Shown: one piece after another, positions 44,127-53,053 of the stretch | How positions within the stretch are numbered: the stretch's first letter is position 1 | Layout: every line of letters starts with the position of its first letter | Source of the DNA: Belnapia mucosa | GTDB taxonomy: Bacteria; Pseudomonadota; Alphaproteobacteria; Acetobacterales; Acetobacteraceae | Assembly: GCF_016775475.1 (NCBI RefSeq) | Contig: NZ_JAEUXJ010000001.1 | Location: 372,001-436,000, forward strand | Length of the DNA stretch: 64,000 nucleotides | Direction: 5' to 3' | Position numbers and translations under genes: made by a program | The notes under the pieces: model-generated | Database searches by the model: none | What the model saw: the letters and a program-made list of their open reading frames with translations, nothing else | What the model was told of the DNA's origin: nothing

Positions 44127-45494
44127 TCAATGGGTGCCGGCTTCCACAACCTCCGCAACGTCCTTCAGCGAGGGCGCGGCGAGGCACAGCTCCAGCAGCC
44201 GCTCGACACGGTCCGCCGTGAGGCTGCGCCGCGCCAAGCCGCGGAATTTGCCGACGAGTTGTGCGTCGGTCATCGGATTGGTGACGCTGCCGATGGCATT
44301 CTCGGTGAAGCGCTCCACCCTCCGGCCGTCCCGCAGGTGCAAGGTCACAGCCGCCTGGTTGTCTCGAAGCATCGGATCGGGCGTCGCCTCGGCCTGCTCC
44401 TGCAATGCGCGAATGGCGGGACTGCTGACGCAGGGCTGTTCCCCTTCCGCGATGCCGGCCGCGCCATGCACCAGGGCGGCGGCCACCCAGTGAAAGAGAC
44501 TGACCTGCGCGTCCAGGGCCGTCTCCGGCAGTTTCCGCCAGCAGAGATTCAGCGCATCGGGATGGACGCGCAACTCGATGCGCTCGATCGCCTGATGCAG
44601 GACCCCGTCCTCATGCACGAGCGCCAGGCAGGCATCGATGGCGGGGTGAATGACGATGCCGCAGGGATAGGGCTTGTAGGTGTTGTTCAGGACCTCATAC
44701 CTCTGCCCGAGGTCATCGAGGATCGACGCGGCATCATGCGCGCCGGTGAGCACCTGGAGAAGGCCGTTCCGTCCGTCGATGGTACCCGCGCCGCAGGTGA
44801 AGTCGGCCTGCGCCATATAGGCGGCGACCAGCCCATCGCGCGCCGCCACGCCCGGCACATAGGTGATCGCCATGCTGCCATGAACCGAGCGCGTCCCGCA
44901 GGCCTGCGCCGCAGCCAGGCCGAGCGCATAGACCAGTTGCTCATGGCGGAGATGCAGCAGGCGGCCGACCGCCGCCGCAGCACCGATGCCGCCGGACAAT
45001 CCGGTCATGTACCAGCCCTGGTTGGCCTTGCCCGCCGCGATGGCGCAGCTGACGCGGCACTCCAGCTCCATCCCGACCATCAGGGCGGTGAGCAGCGCGG
45101 GGCCTGAAACCGGCTGGCCCTTGGCCTTCAGCGCATGCGCTGCCGCGGCGAGTGCGGCGGCCACGGGCCCTGTGGGATGGGTGATGGTCGAGAGATGCGT
45201 GTCGTCGAAAGTATGGGCCGAGGTGCTCATGCTGTTGAGCAAGGCCGCATCGGCGAGGCCGACGCGCTCCGGCCGTCCGAATACCGGCACCATGCCCTGG
45301 GGCGCCATGGCGAGCACGCCGCGGAGAGCAGAGTCCATGATCAGCGTCGAGGCTCCTCCCGTCGCGCAGGCGACGAAGTTGAGCCAGGCCCGCACGGCTT
45401 CCCGCCGGACCTCCTCCGGCAGGGTTTCCCATTCTGCGCTGGCTGCGAACTCAGCCATCCGCTCGGTGGCTGTCCCGGATCGGGATTGCGTCAT
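44127..45494 (-). CDS. MmgE/PrpD family protein
   Basis: 455 residues. Family marks are EAVRAWLNFVACATGG, SMSTSAHTFDDTHLSTITHPTGPVAAA, GRLLHLRHEQLVYALGLAAAQACGTRSVHGSM and YKPYPCGIVIHPAIDACL. Relatives include 2-methylcitrate dehydratase, cis-aconitate decarboxylase and other dehydratases of branched acids. The specific reaction cannot be read. The start at 45494 is preferred, since the extension to 45641 (MTDDVPYDP) is not family-like. Confidence 0.93.
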   Translation of the reverse strand: MTQSRSGTATERMAEFAASAEWETLPEEVRREAVRAWLNFVACATGGASTLIMDSALRGVLAMAPQGMVPVFGRPERVGLADAALLNSMSTSAHTFDDTHLSTITHPTGPVAAALAAAAHALKAKGQPVSGPALLTALMVGMELECRVSCAIAAGKANQGWYMTGLSGGIGAAAAVGRLLHLRHEQLVYALGLAAAQACGTRSVHGSMAITYVPGVAARDGLVAAYMAQADFTCGAGTIDGRNGLLQVLTGAHDAASILDDLGQRYEVLNNTYKPYPCGIVIHPAIDACLALVHEDGVLHQAIERIELRVHPDALNLCWRKLPETALDAQVSLFHWVAAALVHGAAGIAEGEQPCVSSPAIRALQEQAEATPDPMLRDNQAAVTLHLRDGRRVERFTENAIGSVTNPMTDAQLVGKFRGLARRSLTADRVERLLELCLAAPSLKDVAEVVEAGTH

Positions 45495-46038
45495 CTCGGG
45501 CGGCCACACGCAGCAAGCGGCAAGCGGCAGCCCCTGCGAGGCAAGGTCCTGGCACGGCTCATGGCATTTCCTTGGACGATCCCGTCTTCTGACGAGAATG
45601 CTTATTTCCGTCACCGGATCATAGGGGACGTCGTCCGTCAATCACGGGCCCGCAGGATCGGAATGGCCGCTGTCGATTACAGAATGGCGGGCAACTGCAG
45701 AGTCTGGCTTCTGGCGGATGCGGTCGAAGCCGGCCGCTGCGGGGGAGGGCTTCTCTCAAAGGCGGTATAGTCCAGCCACTAGGTCTGGCGTCGTTTCTCC
45801 GGTCGTACCGCTCGGTCGTTGCACCCGGCGTCATTGCAACGTCATGAGGCGATCGCAGACATGCGCCGCGGTCATGGTCCTGTGACCGAACAGGCGCGCC
45901 GGCATCTCCCGGCATGACTATACACCGTGCTATTATTTCGATTATTTTACCCCTGTTGCCGGATGAGAGCGGCAATGCGCTGGAACTCGTTCGGAACCGT
46001 TCCAGGTTCCGCCGATCTCGACAAGGCAAGGAAGCCCT
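45495..46038. other. Long intergenic region before the sensor kinase
   Basis: These 544 bases between the divergent MmgE/PrpD and kinase genes show no convincing coding sequence. An AT-rich stretch at 45929-45950 stands out from the GC-rich surroundings and may hold a promoter. Further right, GGAAC at 45982 is followed by the palindrome GGAACCGTTCC at 45993-46003 and GGTTCC at 46005-46010. These repeats do not give the GGAAC-N16/17-CGTT spacing of a stress-sigma promoter. Confidence 0.5.
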
Positions 46039-47751
46039 ATGCTAGGGAGGTGGACGCCCGGATTGCGCGGCCTGCTGGCCCTGGCTTTCGGTCTCGTCGC
46101 CCTGCTCGCGGTCGCGGGCACCACCCTCCTCACCGGCCGCGAAGCGACTATCCAGGCCCGTGAAGACGCGATCGAGACCTTGCACACTTTCGCCAGGGGG
46201 ATGGCCGACCGGCTCGACCGCGGCATGTTCGAGCGGTGGCGGGACATCCGCATCCTCGCCACCGATCCGGTTCTGAGCAACCCCACCGCGCCGCTCGAGG
46301 CCCGCCGCGCCGTCCTCCGCCGTGTGCAGGAGAGCTATCCGGACTACGCCATCCTCGCCTTCATAGAACCGGGCGGCCGGGTGCTGGTGGACAGCCGCAA
46401 GCTGGCCGAAGGGGCGGATGCCTCTGCGCGCAGCATCTTCATCAAGGCCAAGGTGCGGCCGGTGGTCGAGGATGTGCACGAGGCCATCGTCCTCGCCCGG
46501 TTGCTGCCACGTCAGGTGGATGGCCTGCCACCGCGCTTCATCGACATCGCAGCACCCGTTATCAGCGATGATGGCGACCTGGTCGGGGTGGTGGCCGGCC
46601 ATCTCTACTGGCAATGGGCCGAGGATATCGCCCGGCAATTCCGCGAGGCGGTCGGGCCGGTGCGGCTGATCGAGCCGATGATCGTCTCATCGACCGGCAA
46701 CGTCCTGCTCGGCCCGGAGAACTTGCAGGGCAAGCCGCTGCCCGTGGCAGCCGCACTGCCCGGGCCGGCGCGCTGGCCGAACGGGCAGGAGTACCTGACC
46801 ACGAGCGTCCAGACCCGTGGCTATCTCGACTATCCCGGGCTCGGCTGGAGCGTGGTGGTGCGCCAGCCGATCGAGCTTGCCACGGCGAAGGCGAGCCACA
46901 CCATCAGCCGGATCGTGGTGAACGGGCTGCTCGCCGCCCTGCTGGCGGCACCCATCGGCTGGCTGCTGGCCTCCTGGATCGCCCGCCCACTGCGGGTGCT
47001 GGCGGCCACCTCGGAACGGGCGCATCTGCTGGGCGACGACGTGCATTTCCCGAGCGGGACGGCGAAGGCGCCCTATCAGGAGGCGCGGACCCTCGCCGGG
47101 GCACTCGGGCGGCTCGTCGGGGGCCTGCGCGAGGGACAGCAGACCCATGCCATGCTGATCCGCGAGGCCGATCACCGCCTCAAGAACAGCCTGCAGACGG
47201 TGGCGGCGATCCTCGTCATGCAGGCCCGCCGCACCAACGACCCGTTGGCGCGCAGCGCCTTCGACGACGCCATCGCCCGCGTGCGCACCGTGGCCGAGGT
47301 CCACCGGGCGCTCTACCGGGCGGATGGCCTGCCGGGCGAGCAGGTGAATCTCTGCGCCATGCTGAGCGACCTCTGCCGCCAGCATGCGGCGGCCGCGCTG
47401 CGGCCCGGCATCGAGATCGAATGCGAGCCGAGCGGCAGCCATATGCTGGAGGGCCGGCGCGCCATGGCGATCGGGCTGCTGGTGGCCGAGCTGGTCACCA
47501 ATGCCGGCAAGCATGCCTTCCCCGGGGACCGGATGGGCACGGTGCGGGTGGCCCTGAGCGAGCGCGGGGAGGGGCTGGAACTCGTCGTCGAGGATGATGG
47601 CGTGGGCCTGGCCGAAGGGGGCGAGGCCGGCACTGGCCTCGGCAGCATCCTGATCGGACGCCTGGCCCGGCAGGCCGGTGGCGAACTCGCCATCGCCTCG
47701 AAGCCGGGGCAGGGCACGCGCGTGGTGGTGCGGCTGCCGCAAGCGGCGTAG
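46039..47751 (+). CDS. Membrane sensor histidine kinase, HisKA_2 type
   Basis: 570 residues. One membrane segment is at residues 10-31, followed by a periplasmic dCache-like sensor (about 32-290), a second segment (about 293-315) and a HAMP-like linker. The dimerisation domain has phospho-acceptor H379 in EADHRLKNSLQTV, as in HisKA_2 kinases. The ATPase domain has its N-box in AELVTNAGKHAF and G-box residues in DDGVGLAEG and GLGSILIGRLARQ. No response regulator is encoded nearby, so it is an orphan. HisKA_2/HWE kinases often feed the alphaproteobacterial general stress response, which is suggestive but unproven here. Confidence 0.92.
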   Translation: MLGRWTPGLRGLLALAFGLVALLAVAGTTLLTGREATIQAREDAIETLHTFARGMADRLDRGMFERWRDIRILATDPVLSNPTAPLEARRAVLRRVQESYPDYAILAFIEPGGRVLVDSRKLAEGADASARSIFIKAKVRPVVEDVHEAIVLARLLPRQVDGLPPRFIDIAAPVISDDGDLVGVVAGHLYWQWAEDIARQFREAVGPVRLIEPMIVSSTGNVLLGPENLQGKPLPVAAALPGPARWPNGQEYLTTSVQTRGYLDYPGLGWSVVVRQPIELATAKASHTISRIVVNGLLAALLAAPIGWLLASWIARPLRVLAATSERAHLLGDDVHFPSGTAKAPYQEARTLAGALGRLVGGLREGQQTHAMLIREADHRLKNSLQTVAAILVMQARRTNDPLARSAFDDAIARVRTVAEVHRALYRADGLPGEQVNLCAMLSDLCRQHAAAALRPGIEIECEPSGSHMLEGRRAMAIGLLVAELVTNAGKHAFPGDRMGTVRVALSERGEGLELVVEDDGVGLAEGGEAGTGLGSILIGRLARQAGGELAIASKPGQGTRVVVRLPQAA

Positions 47752-47752
47752 G

Positions 47753-47776
47753 GGCCGGGGCTGCCAGCCCGGGGCC
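47753..47776 (+). terminator. Hairpin after the kinase gene
   Basis: GGCC, one unpaired G and GGGCT on the left pair with AGCCC, two unpaired Gs and GGCC on the right, around a 3-base loop GCC. The stem has two parts (4 and 5 bp) separated by a small internal loop. It starts one base after the stop codon region at 47751. Confidence 0.5.
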
Positions 47777-47795
47777 ATCGCGTACTGCGCCCAGC

Positions 47796-47903
47796 GCCAT
47801 CCTCGCCGTCTATGCCACCAACCGCCCGATGGTGCCGCAGGTGCAGACCTTCGTGGATCATGTCGTTGCCCGGCTGCAGGGGTATGGCCTGCCGGCGGCC
47901 TGA
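47796..47903 (+). pseudogene. C-terminal remnant of a LysR-type regulator
   Basis: A 35-residue reading, ILAVYATNRPMVPQVQTF then VDHVVARLQGYGLPAA, ends at a TGA. It matches the extreme C-terminus of LysR effector domains (I-x-A-V-Y-x-x-x-R-x-x-P-x-V-x-x-F-V-D). No start codon or upstream LysR sequence is present, since the kinase gene and a hairpin immediately precede it. It is probably the leftover of a deleted regulator gene. Confidence 0.5.
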
Positions 47904-47968
47904 GGCTTGCCGCTACCCATCCACTTAGCCCCTTCCGCAATCGCCCAACCGCCCACACTCTAGGGGGC

Positions 47969-48568
47969 ATGAGCGAGATGCAGGATACCGAGACCCGGCT
48001 GGTCGCCGGCCTCTGGCAGGTGGTCGCGGCGCATGGCTGGGCCGGGCTGTCGATGCGGCGGGTCGCCGCCGCCTCGGGCGTGGCGCCGGCCGAGATCAGG
48101 CGGCGCTGCCCGACCCCGCACCACCTGCTGCTGCTGCATGGGCGGCTGGTCGATCAGGCGGTGCTGGAGGGCGTGGTGCCGGATGCGCCGGACGACAACA
48201 CGCCGCGCGACCGCGTCTTCGACGTGATGATGCGGCGGATCGATGCCCTCCAGCCGCACCGTGCCGGCATCCTGCGCTTCATGGACGACCTGAGGGGGGA
48301 CCCGCTCCTGGCCCTCGCGCTGCTTGCCGCCCTGCCGGGCTCCATGGCCTGGATGCTGGAGGCAGCTGGGCTCGGCGCCGGCGGGATCGCCGGGCTGGCG
48401 CGGGCCAAGGGGCTCACCGCGGTCTGGCTGGCGGTGCTGCGGGCCTGGGCGGGGGATGAGAGCGCCGATCTCGGCCCGACCATGGCGGCGCTGGATCGCG
48501 CGCTGGATCGCGCCGAACGGCTTGCCCGCGCGTTGCGGCTGGAGCCGGGCGAGACGGCACGGGGCTGA
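47969..48568 (+). CDS. TetR family transcriptional regulator
   Basis: 199 residues starting MSEMQDTETRLVAGLWQVVAAHG. The helix-turn-helix is GLSMRRVAAASGVAPAEIRRRCPTPHHLLLLHG (about residues 27-60). The C-terminal ligand domain is alanine- and leucine-rich. The phasin gene follows 46 bases later on the same strand, which is reminiscent of regulators that control phasins or PHA genes. This link is inference. Confidence 0.85.
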   Translation: MSEMQDTETRLVAGLWQVVAAHGWAGLSMRRVAAASGVAPAEIRRRCPTPHHLLLLHGRLVDQAVLEGVVPDAPDDNTPRDRVFDVMMRRIDALQPHRAGILRFMDDLRGDPLLALALLAALPGSMAWMLEAAGLGAGGIAGLARAKGLTAVWLAVLRAWAGDESADLGPTMAALDRALDRAERLARALRLEPGETARG

Positions 48569-48614
48569 GGCGCTACAGTCGCCCCGCCCGAGCGACAACA
48601 GGGTGGAGATGACC

Positions 48615-49049
48615 ATGTCAGACAAGGGTGGCTTCAGGCCGGATGCCGACATCATGCGCATGCTGGCGGATTTCCGCCTGCCCGGCATGCCGGATATGGA
48701 AGCGCTGGCGGCGGCACAGCGGCGCAACCTGGAAGCGCTTTCGGCCGCCAACCGGGTGGCGCTGGAGGGCGCCCAGGCAGTGGCGCGGCGGCACATGGAG
48801 ATCATGCAATCTTCCATGACCGAGATGACCGAGGCGATGAAGTCGATCGCCACGCAGGAATCGCCCCAGGCCAAGGCCGCCCGCCAGGCGGAGATGCTGA
48901 AGGCGGCCTATGAGCGGGCGGTGGCGAATATGCGGGAGGTCGCCGACCTCATCCAGAAGTCGAATACCGAGGCGCTCTCCCTGATCAACCACCGCTTCAC
49001 CGAGGCGATGGATGAGGTGAAGTCGCTGATGGGGAACAAGCAGGGCTAA
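48615..49049 (+). CDS. Phasin family protein (PHA granule-associated)
   Basis: 144 residues starting MSDKGGFRPDADIM, with GGAG 6 bases upstream; ATG 48609 is also possible. Phasin marks are MEALAAAQRRNLEALSAANRVALEGAQAVARRHMEIM and KAAYERAVANMREVADLIQKSN, which form long amphipathic helices. Phasins coat polyhydroxyalkanoate granules. Together with the DUF3141/CoA-transferase operon this suggests the organism stores PHA. The stop codons of this gene and the convergent flgN gene overlap. Confidence 0.9.
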   Translation: MSDKGGFRPDADIMRMLADFRLPGMPDMEALAAAQRRNLEALSAANRVALEGAQAVARRHMEIMQSSMTEMTEAMKSIATQESPQAKAARQAEMLKAAYERAVANMREVADLIQKSNTEALSLINHRFTEAMDEVKSLMGNKQG

Positions 49050-49447
49050 ACGCGCGTCGCCATGGCGAGGGCCGGGGCCTGCCGGGCTCCGGCCGGACGC
49101 CCGGCAGCACCATAGGCGCCGGTCCCGGCACGCGGCAGGGCGGCGCCGGCGATGGTCTCGATCACCCGGGACTGCACCGCGATGGCGCGTTCCAGCAGCC
49201 GGCGGTTCTCGGCGCCCAGGCGCTGGAGCCGTTCGGTCAGCTCGGCCGCCTGCCGCCGCTCCGGCCCTTCAGCGCGGAGGCCGAATTTGCGGGCGGTGGC
49301 GAAGGCGGCGGCGAAGGCATCCGCTGCCTGCATCTTGGCGGTGGCGAGGCCGGCCGCGCGCGGCAGATCGAGTGCTGCCAGCGCCTCGTTCTCGGCGCCG
49401 AGCGCTTCGGCCAGGCGCTGGCCGGCGGTCAGCAGGGCATCCATCAT
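49046..49447 (-). CDS. flgN: FlgN-like flagellar export chaperone
   Basis: 133 residues, mostly helical, with LLTAGQRLAEALGAENEALAALDLPRAAGLATAKMQAADAF and TERLQRLGAENRRLLERAIAVQSRVIETI. Length, coiled-coil character and position after flgJ fit FlgN, the chaperone for hook-junction proteins FlgK/FlgL. The start overlaps the flgJ stop. Similarity to FlgN is weak at the sequence level, as is usual for this family. Confidence 0.75.
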   Translation of the reverse strand: MMDALLTAGQRLAEALGAENEALAALDLPRAAGLATAKMQAADAFAAAFATARKFGLRAEGPERRQAAELTERLQRLGAENRRLLERAIAVQSRVIETIAGAALPRAGTGAYGAAGRPAGARQAPALAMATRV

Positions 49448-49716
49448 CCGCGTCGCTCCCCGTGTTCGGCGCCGGCGGATTGCCAGCGCAGCATCTCCCG
49501 CAGCACCGCATCGCCCAGGCCGAGCCCGCGGCCGGCCCGGCTTGCCGCGGCCGCCATCTCATTGACCAGCATCGGCTGCCACTGCGCCTCGGCCGCGCCG
49601 CCGCCGAAGCGTCCCGCGGGGAGGGTGGCGAAGAGTGGTTGCAGCATCTGGCCCAGCGCCTGGGCCTCGAAGGCCTGGGCGGCGCGGCGCAGGGCAGGCG
49701 GGGCCTCGATCCGCAT
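49444..49716 (-). CDS. flgJ: FlgJ-type rod-binding protein (CheL-like, no muramidase domain)
   Basis: 90 residues. Marks are AAQAFEAQALGQMLQPLF and the QWQPMLVNEMAAAASRAGRGLGLGDAVLREML pattern of the FlgJ N-terminal rod-capping domain. As in other alphaproteobacteria, the C-terminal muramidase domain is absent. It directly follows flgI (the start codon shares a base with the flgI stop) and couples to flgN. Confidence 0.88.
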   Translation of the reverse strand: MRIEAPPALRRAAQAFEAQALGQMLQPLFATLPAGRFGGGAAEAQWQPMLVNEMAAAASRAGRGLGLGDAVLREMLRWQSAGAEHGERRG

Positions 49717-50861
49717 CAGCGCAGCTCCATCTCGGCCTGGAGGGCACCGGCCGCCTTGATCGATTGCAGGATGGCGATGAGGTCGCGCGGCCCGACGCCG
49801 AGCGCGTTCAACCCCCGCACCAGTTCCTGCAAGGTGACGCCGCCGCGCAGCACGCCCATCCGGCGCTCGGCCTGGTCGTCCACCTCGATGCTGGTGCGCG
49901 GCACCTCCCGCGTCTCGCCTGCGCCGAAGGGGTTGGGCTGGGCGACCTGCGGCGTCTCGGTGATGCGGATGGTCAGGTTGCCCTGCGCGATGGCGACGGT
50001 GGAGACGCGCACATTCGCGCCCATGACGATGGTGCCGGAAGCTTCCTCGATGACGACACGGGCGGCCTGATCGGGCTCGACGCGGAGCTGCTCGATCTCG
50101 GCCAGCAGCGCGACCGGGTCCCGCCCACCCAGCGCCAGCACCACGGTGCGCGGATCGGTGGCGGTGGCGGGGGTGCCGGCGGCTGCGGCATTGATGGCGG
50201 CAGCGACGCGGCGGGCGGTGGTGAGGTCCGGGTTGCGCAGCGAGAGGCGGAGCGCCGGCCGTCCGGTAAGGGCGAAGGGGATCTCGCGTTCAACGATGGC
50301 ACCGGAGGCGATGCGGGCGCTGGTCGGCACGCCGCGCTGCACGCTGGCGGCGGCGCCGCGGGCGGCGACCGCACTGGTGGCGACGGCACCCTGGGCCACC
50401 GCATAGACCTCGCCATCGGCGCCGAGCAGCGGGGTGACCAGCAGCGTGCCGCCCTGGAGGTTGGTGGCATCGCCGAGGGCGGAGACGGCGATGTCGATCC
50501 GGCTGCCGGGCCGGGCGAAGGCGGGCAGGTTGGCGGTGACCATCACCGCCGCGACATTCCGCGTATCCAGCCGCGCCTCGTTGTCGCGGGTGTTGACGCC
50601 GAGCCGTTCCAGCATGCCGATCAGGGATTGCCGGGTGAAGATGGCGGTGCGCAGCCGGTCACCCGTTCCCGCCAAGCCGACCACCAGCCCATAGCCGACG
50701 AGCTGGTTGTCGCGGACACCCTCGATATCGGCGATGTCCTTGATGCGGACCGTCTGCGCTCCGGCGCCGCCGGCGAGGAGGCAGGCCAGCAGCAGCCAGG
50801 CCAGGCCGGTCTTCGCCCTTGCGAAAGCTTTCTGCCCCAAGCTCCACCTCGCCCGATCCAT
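49716..50861 (-). CDS. flgI: Flagellar basal body P-ring protein FlgI
   Basis: 381 residues starting MDRARWSLGQKAFA, with a signal peptide ending near GGAGAQT. Typical FlgI stretches are RIKDIADIEGVRDNQLVGYGLVVGLAGTGD, GSRIDIAVSALGDATNLQGGTLLVTPL, GADGEVYAVAQGAV, VIEEASGTIVMG and LNALGVGPRDLIAILQSIKAAGAL. It forms the periplasmic P-ring around the rod. A reading extended to 51218 overlaps fliX and is not used. Confidence 0.96.
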   Translation of the reverse strand: MDRARWSLGQKAFARAKTGLAWLLLACLLAGGAGAQTVRIKDIADIEGVRDNQLVGYGLVVGLAGTGDRLRTAIFTRQSLIGMLERLGVNTRDNEARLDTRNVAAVMVTANLPAFARPGSRIDIAVSALGDATNLQGGTLLVTPLLGADGEVYAVAQGAVATSAVAARGAAASVQRGVPTSARIASGAIVEREIPFALTGRPALRLSLRNPDLTTARRVAAAINAAAAGTPATATDPRTVVLALGGRDPVALLAEIEQLRVEPDQAARVVIEEASGTIVMGANVRVSTVAIAQGNLTIRITETPQVAQPNPFGAGETREVPRTSIEVDDQAERRMGVLRGGVTLQELVRGLNALGVGPRDLIAILQSIKAAGALQAEMELR

Positions 50862-50977
50862 CTCGGCCGGGCCTTGGGGCAACCGCCATGCCAGGCGGGA
50901 AAGCGACCGAGGCGGCAGAAGATGCCGGGCAGGCGCCAGGGCTTGCCGGGCGGGCGGCAGGAAGGAGTGGCTTCGGG

Positions 50978-51397
50978 ATGCAGGGCATCGGAGGGATTTC
51001 GGGTCCGACGCGACCGGGCGCGCCGCGCCGCGGCGGGCGGAGCGCGACCGGCTTCGCCATCGCGCCTGGTGAGGCGGAGGCAGGACGGGACGTCGGGTCA
51101 GTCGGCTTGGTGGCCGCACCGGGCTCCAGCCTGCTCGCCTTGCAGGAGACCGGCTCCGACGCCAGTCGGAATGAGGCAGCACAACGACAGGCGCGTGAAA
51201 TTCTCGCGGAACTGACAACTCTGCAATGCGATATGCTGTCTGGCAGTGCCGGAGACGTGAACCGGCTGGGTGAGTTGCTGGAGTCGGTGCCTGAGGCGGC
51301 CGACCCTGGGTTGCGCGAGGCGATCGAGGGCGTCAGATTGCGCGCTCAGGTCGAAATGCTGCGCCGCAGCAGGGTTTTGCCAGAGAATCTTGCGTGA
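50978..51397 (+). CDS. fliX: Flagellar assembly regulator FliX
   Basis: 139 residues starting MQGIGGISGPTRPGAP, a length typical of FliX, with AAGGAG 12 bases upstream. The N-terminus ends in FAIAPGEAEAG and the conserved C-terminal helix pair includes REILAELTTLQCDMLSG and RLRAQVEMLRRSRV. FliX couples flagellar assembly to FlbD-dependent transcription in Caulobacter. Position, divergent from flgI, is the same as in Caulobacter-type genomes. Confidence 0.85.
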   Translation: MQGIGGISGPTRPGAPRRGGRSATGFAIAPGEAEAGRDVGSVGLVAAPGSSLLALQETGSDASRNEAAQRQAREILAELTTLQCDMLSGSAGDVNRLGELLESVPEAADPGLREAIEGVRLRAQVEMLRRSRVLPENLA

Positions 51398-51526
51398 AAC
51401 CCGCGCCGGGCAAGCATTTTACGCGCCCGTAACCCCTTGGCGCGGACTGTATCACCCCTGTATGGTCCGGCCACCTTAGGGGGCCGGGGCGGTGTGCCCT
51501 GCCCTCCAGCGGAATGGGCCGACCGA

Positions 51527-51946
51527 ATGATGCTGATCACCCTCCCGCCCGATTATCGTCCCTCGGACGACGAAGAATTCATGAGCCCCCGGCAGCAGGA
51601 GTATTTCCGCCAGAAGCTGCGGAAGTGGCGGTTGGAGCTGCTGCGGGAGGCGGGGGACACGCTGGCGAGCCTTTCAGCCGGCGGCATCACCGAAGCGGAC
51701 CTGACCGACCGGGCCAGTGTCGAGACCGACCGCGCCCTGGAGCTTCGTACCCGCGACCGGGCGCGCAAGCTGATCTCCAAGATCGACCAGGCGCTGGAGC
51801 GGATCGAGAACGGTACCTACGGCTATTGCGAGGAGACCGGCGAGCCGATCGGCCTCCGCCGGCTGGAGGCGCGGCCGATTGCCACGCTGTCCATCGAGGC
51901 GCAGGAGCGCCACGAGCGGATGGAGCGGATTCACCGCGACGACTGA
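51527..51946 (+). CDS. dksA: RNA polymerase-binding protein DksA
   Basis: 139 residues starting MMLITLPPDYRPSDDEEFM. The coiled-coil N-terminus (PRQQEYFRQKLRKWRLELL...) carries the alphaproteobacterial DksA pattern with the tip DLTDRASVETDRALELRTRDR. The zinc region keeps only one Cys (YGYCEETGEPIGLRRLEARPIATL), a cysteine-poor variant common in this class. It binds RNA polymerase to mediate the stringent response. An upstream extension to 51437 is not conserved in character. Confidence 0.95.
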   Translation: MMLITLPPDYRPSDDEEFMSPRQQEYFRQKLRKWRLELLREAGDTLASLSAGGITEADLTDRASVETDRALELRTRDRARKLISKIDQALERIENGTYGYCEETGEPIGLRRLEARPIATLSIEAQERHERMERIHRDD

Positions 51947-51957
51947 AGCGACCGGCA

Positions 51958-52950
51958 TCACGGCGCGCGGATGTTGCGGGCCTTGATGATGTCACCCCAT
52001 TTGGCGACTTCCTTGTTGAAATAAGCGGGCCATTGCTCTGGCCCCTCGGCCAGGATGGTGATCCCGGCCGCTTCGAGCTTCGCCGAGACCTCCGGCGCCC
52101 TTAATGCGGCGGCGCTCGCGCCGGCCAGCTTGCGGATGATCGGCTCCGGCATGCCGGCCGGGGCCATCAGGGCGAAATCGGTCGAACTCTCGAAACCCGG
52201 CAGGCCTGCCTCGGCGATGGTCGGGACCTCCGGCGCCAGCGCCGCCCGCCGCGCGGTGGAGGCGCCGAGCGGCCGTGCCTGGCCGGAGGCGATGAAGGGC
52301 AGGGCGGTGATCAGGTCGATGAAGGTCACCTGCGTCTCCCCCGCCAGCAGCGCCTGCGCCGCCGGCCCGCCGCCGCGATAGGGGATGTGCAGCATCGCAA
52401 CGCCGGACATCGCCATCAGCATCTCGGTCGCCAGATGGCTGGTGCCGCCGATACCCGAGGTGCCGAAGCTGAAGCCATCGGGCTTCGCCCGCGCCAGCGC
52501 CAGGAACTCGCCGAGATCCCGCGCCGGCACCGCCGGATGCAGGCAGAGGATTTGCGGGCTGCTCGCCAGCAGCGAGACGCCGGTGAGCGCGGTGGCATTG
52601 TCATAGGGCAGCGCGGCGGTGAGGTGCGGCGCGATGGCATAGGTGCTGTTGGTGCCGACCAGCAGCGTCGCGCCATCCGGCCTCGCCCGGGCGACATAGG
52701 CATGGCCGAGCGTGCCGGTCGCGCCGGGCCGGTTCTCGACCACGAAGGGCTGGCCGAGATCGGCGGCCATGCGCTGCATCAGGATGCGCGCGACGCTGTC
52801 GGAGGAGCCGCCAGCCGGCCAGGGATTCACCACCGTCACCGGCCGGTCGGGCCAGACCGGCTGCGCGCGGGCAAGGCCGGGCAGCGTGGCGAGGCCGAGC
52901 AGCAGGGCGCGGCGGTGGATGCCTGGATCGCGGGCCTCGTCGCTGCTCAT
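51958..52950 (-). CDS. Bug/TctC family receptor
   Basis: 330 residues starting MSSDEARDPGIHRRALLLG, with the leader ending near ARAQP. Bug marks are WPDRPVTVVNPWPAGGSSDSVAR, GQPFVVENRPGATGTLGHAYV, RPDGATLLVGTN, MLHIPYRGGGPAAQALLAGETQV and PEVPTIAEAGLPGF. It is divergent from a second Bug gene (start codons 104 bases apart). It converges with dksA, 11 bases between stops. Confidence 0.93.
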   Translation of the reverse strand: MSSDEARDPGIHRRALLLGLATLPGLARAQPVWPDRPVTVVNPWPAGGSSDSVARILMQRMAADLGQPFVVENRPGATGTLGHAYVARARPDGATLLVGTNSTYAIAPHLTAALPYDNATALTGVSLLASSPQILCLHPAVPARDLGEFLALARAKPDGFSFGTSGIGGTSHLATEMLMAMSGVAMLHIPYRGGGPAAQALLAGETQVTFIDLITALPFIASGQARPLGASTARRAALAPEVPTIAEAGLPGFESSTDFALMAPAGMPEPIIRKLAGASAAALRAPEVSAKLEAAGITILAEGPEQWPAYFNKEVAKWGDIIKARNIRAP

Positions 52951-53053
52951 GCCGGATATCCCCTGTTCGGAGAAGCCTAAGGGCCACCCGCCAGCAGGGG
53001 CAAGATTGACAGCACAGTCCCCGCCGGGGAGGCTCCCGGCCAGGAGGAATTCC

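Noticed and set aside
45982-46010. Stress-sigma promoter upstream of the sensor kinase
   Set aside because: Two GGAAC elements and a palindrome are present, but no CGTT lies 16 or 17 bases downstream of either.
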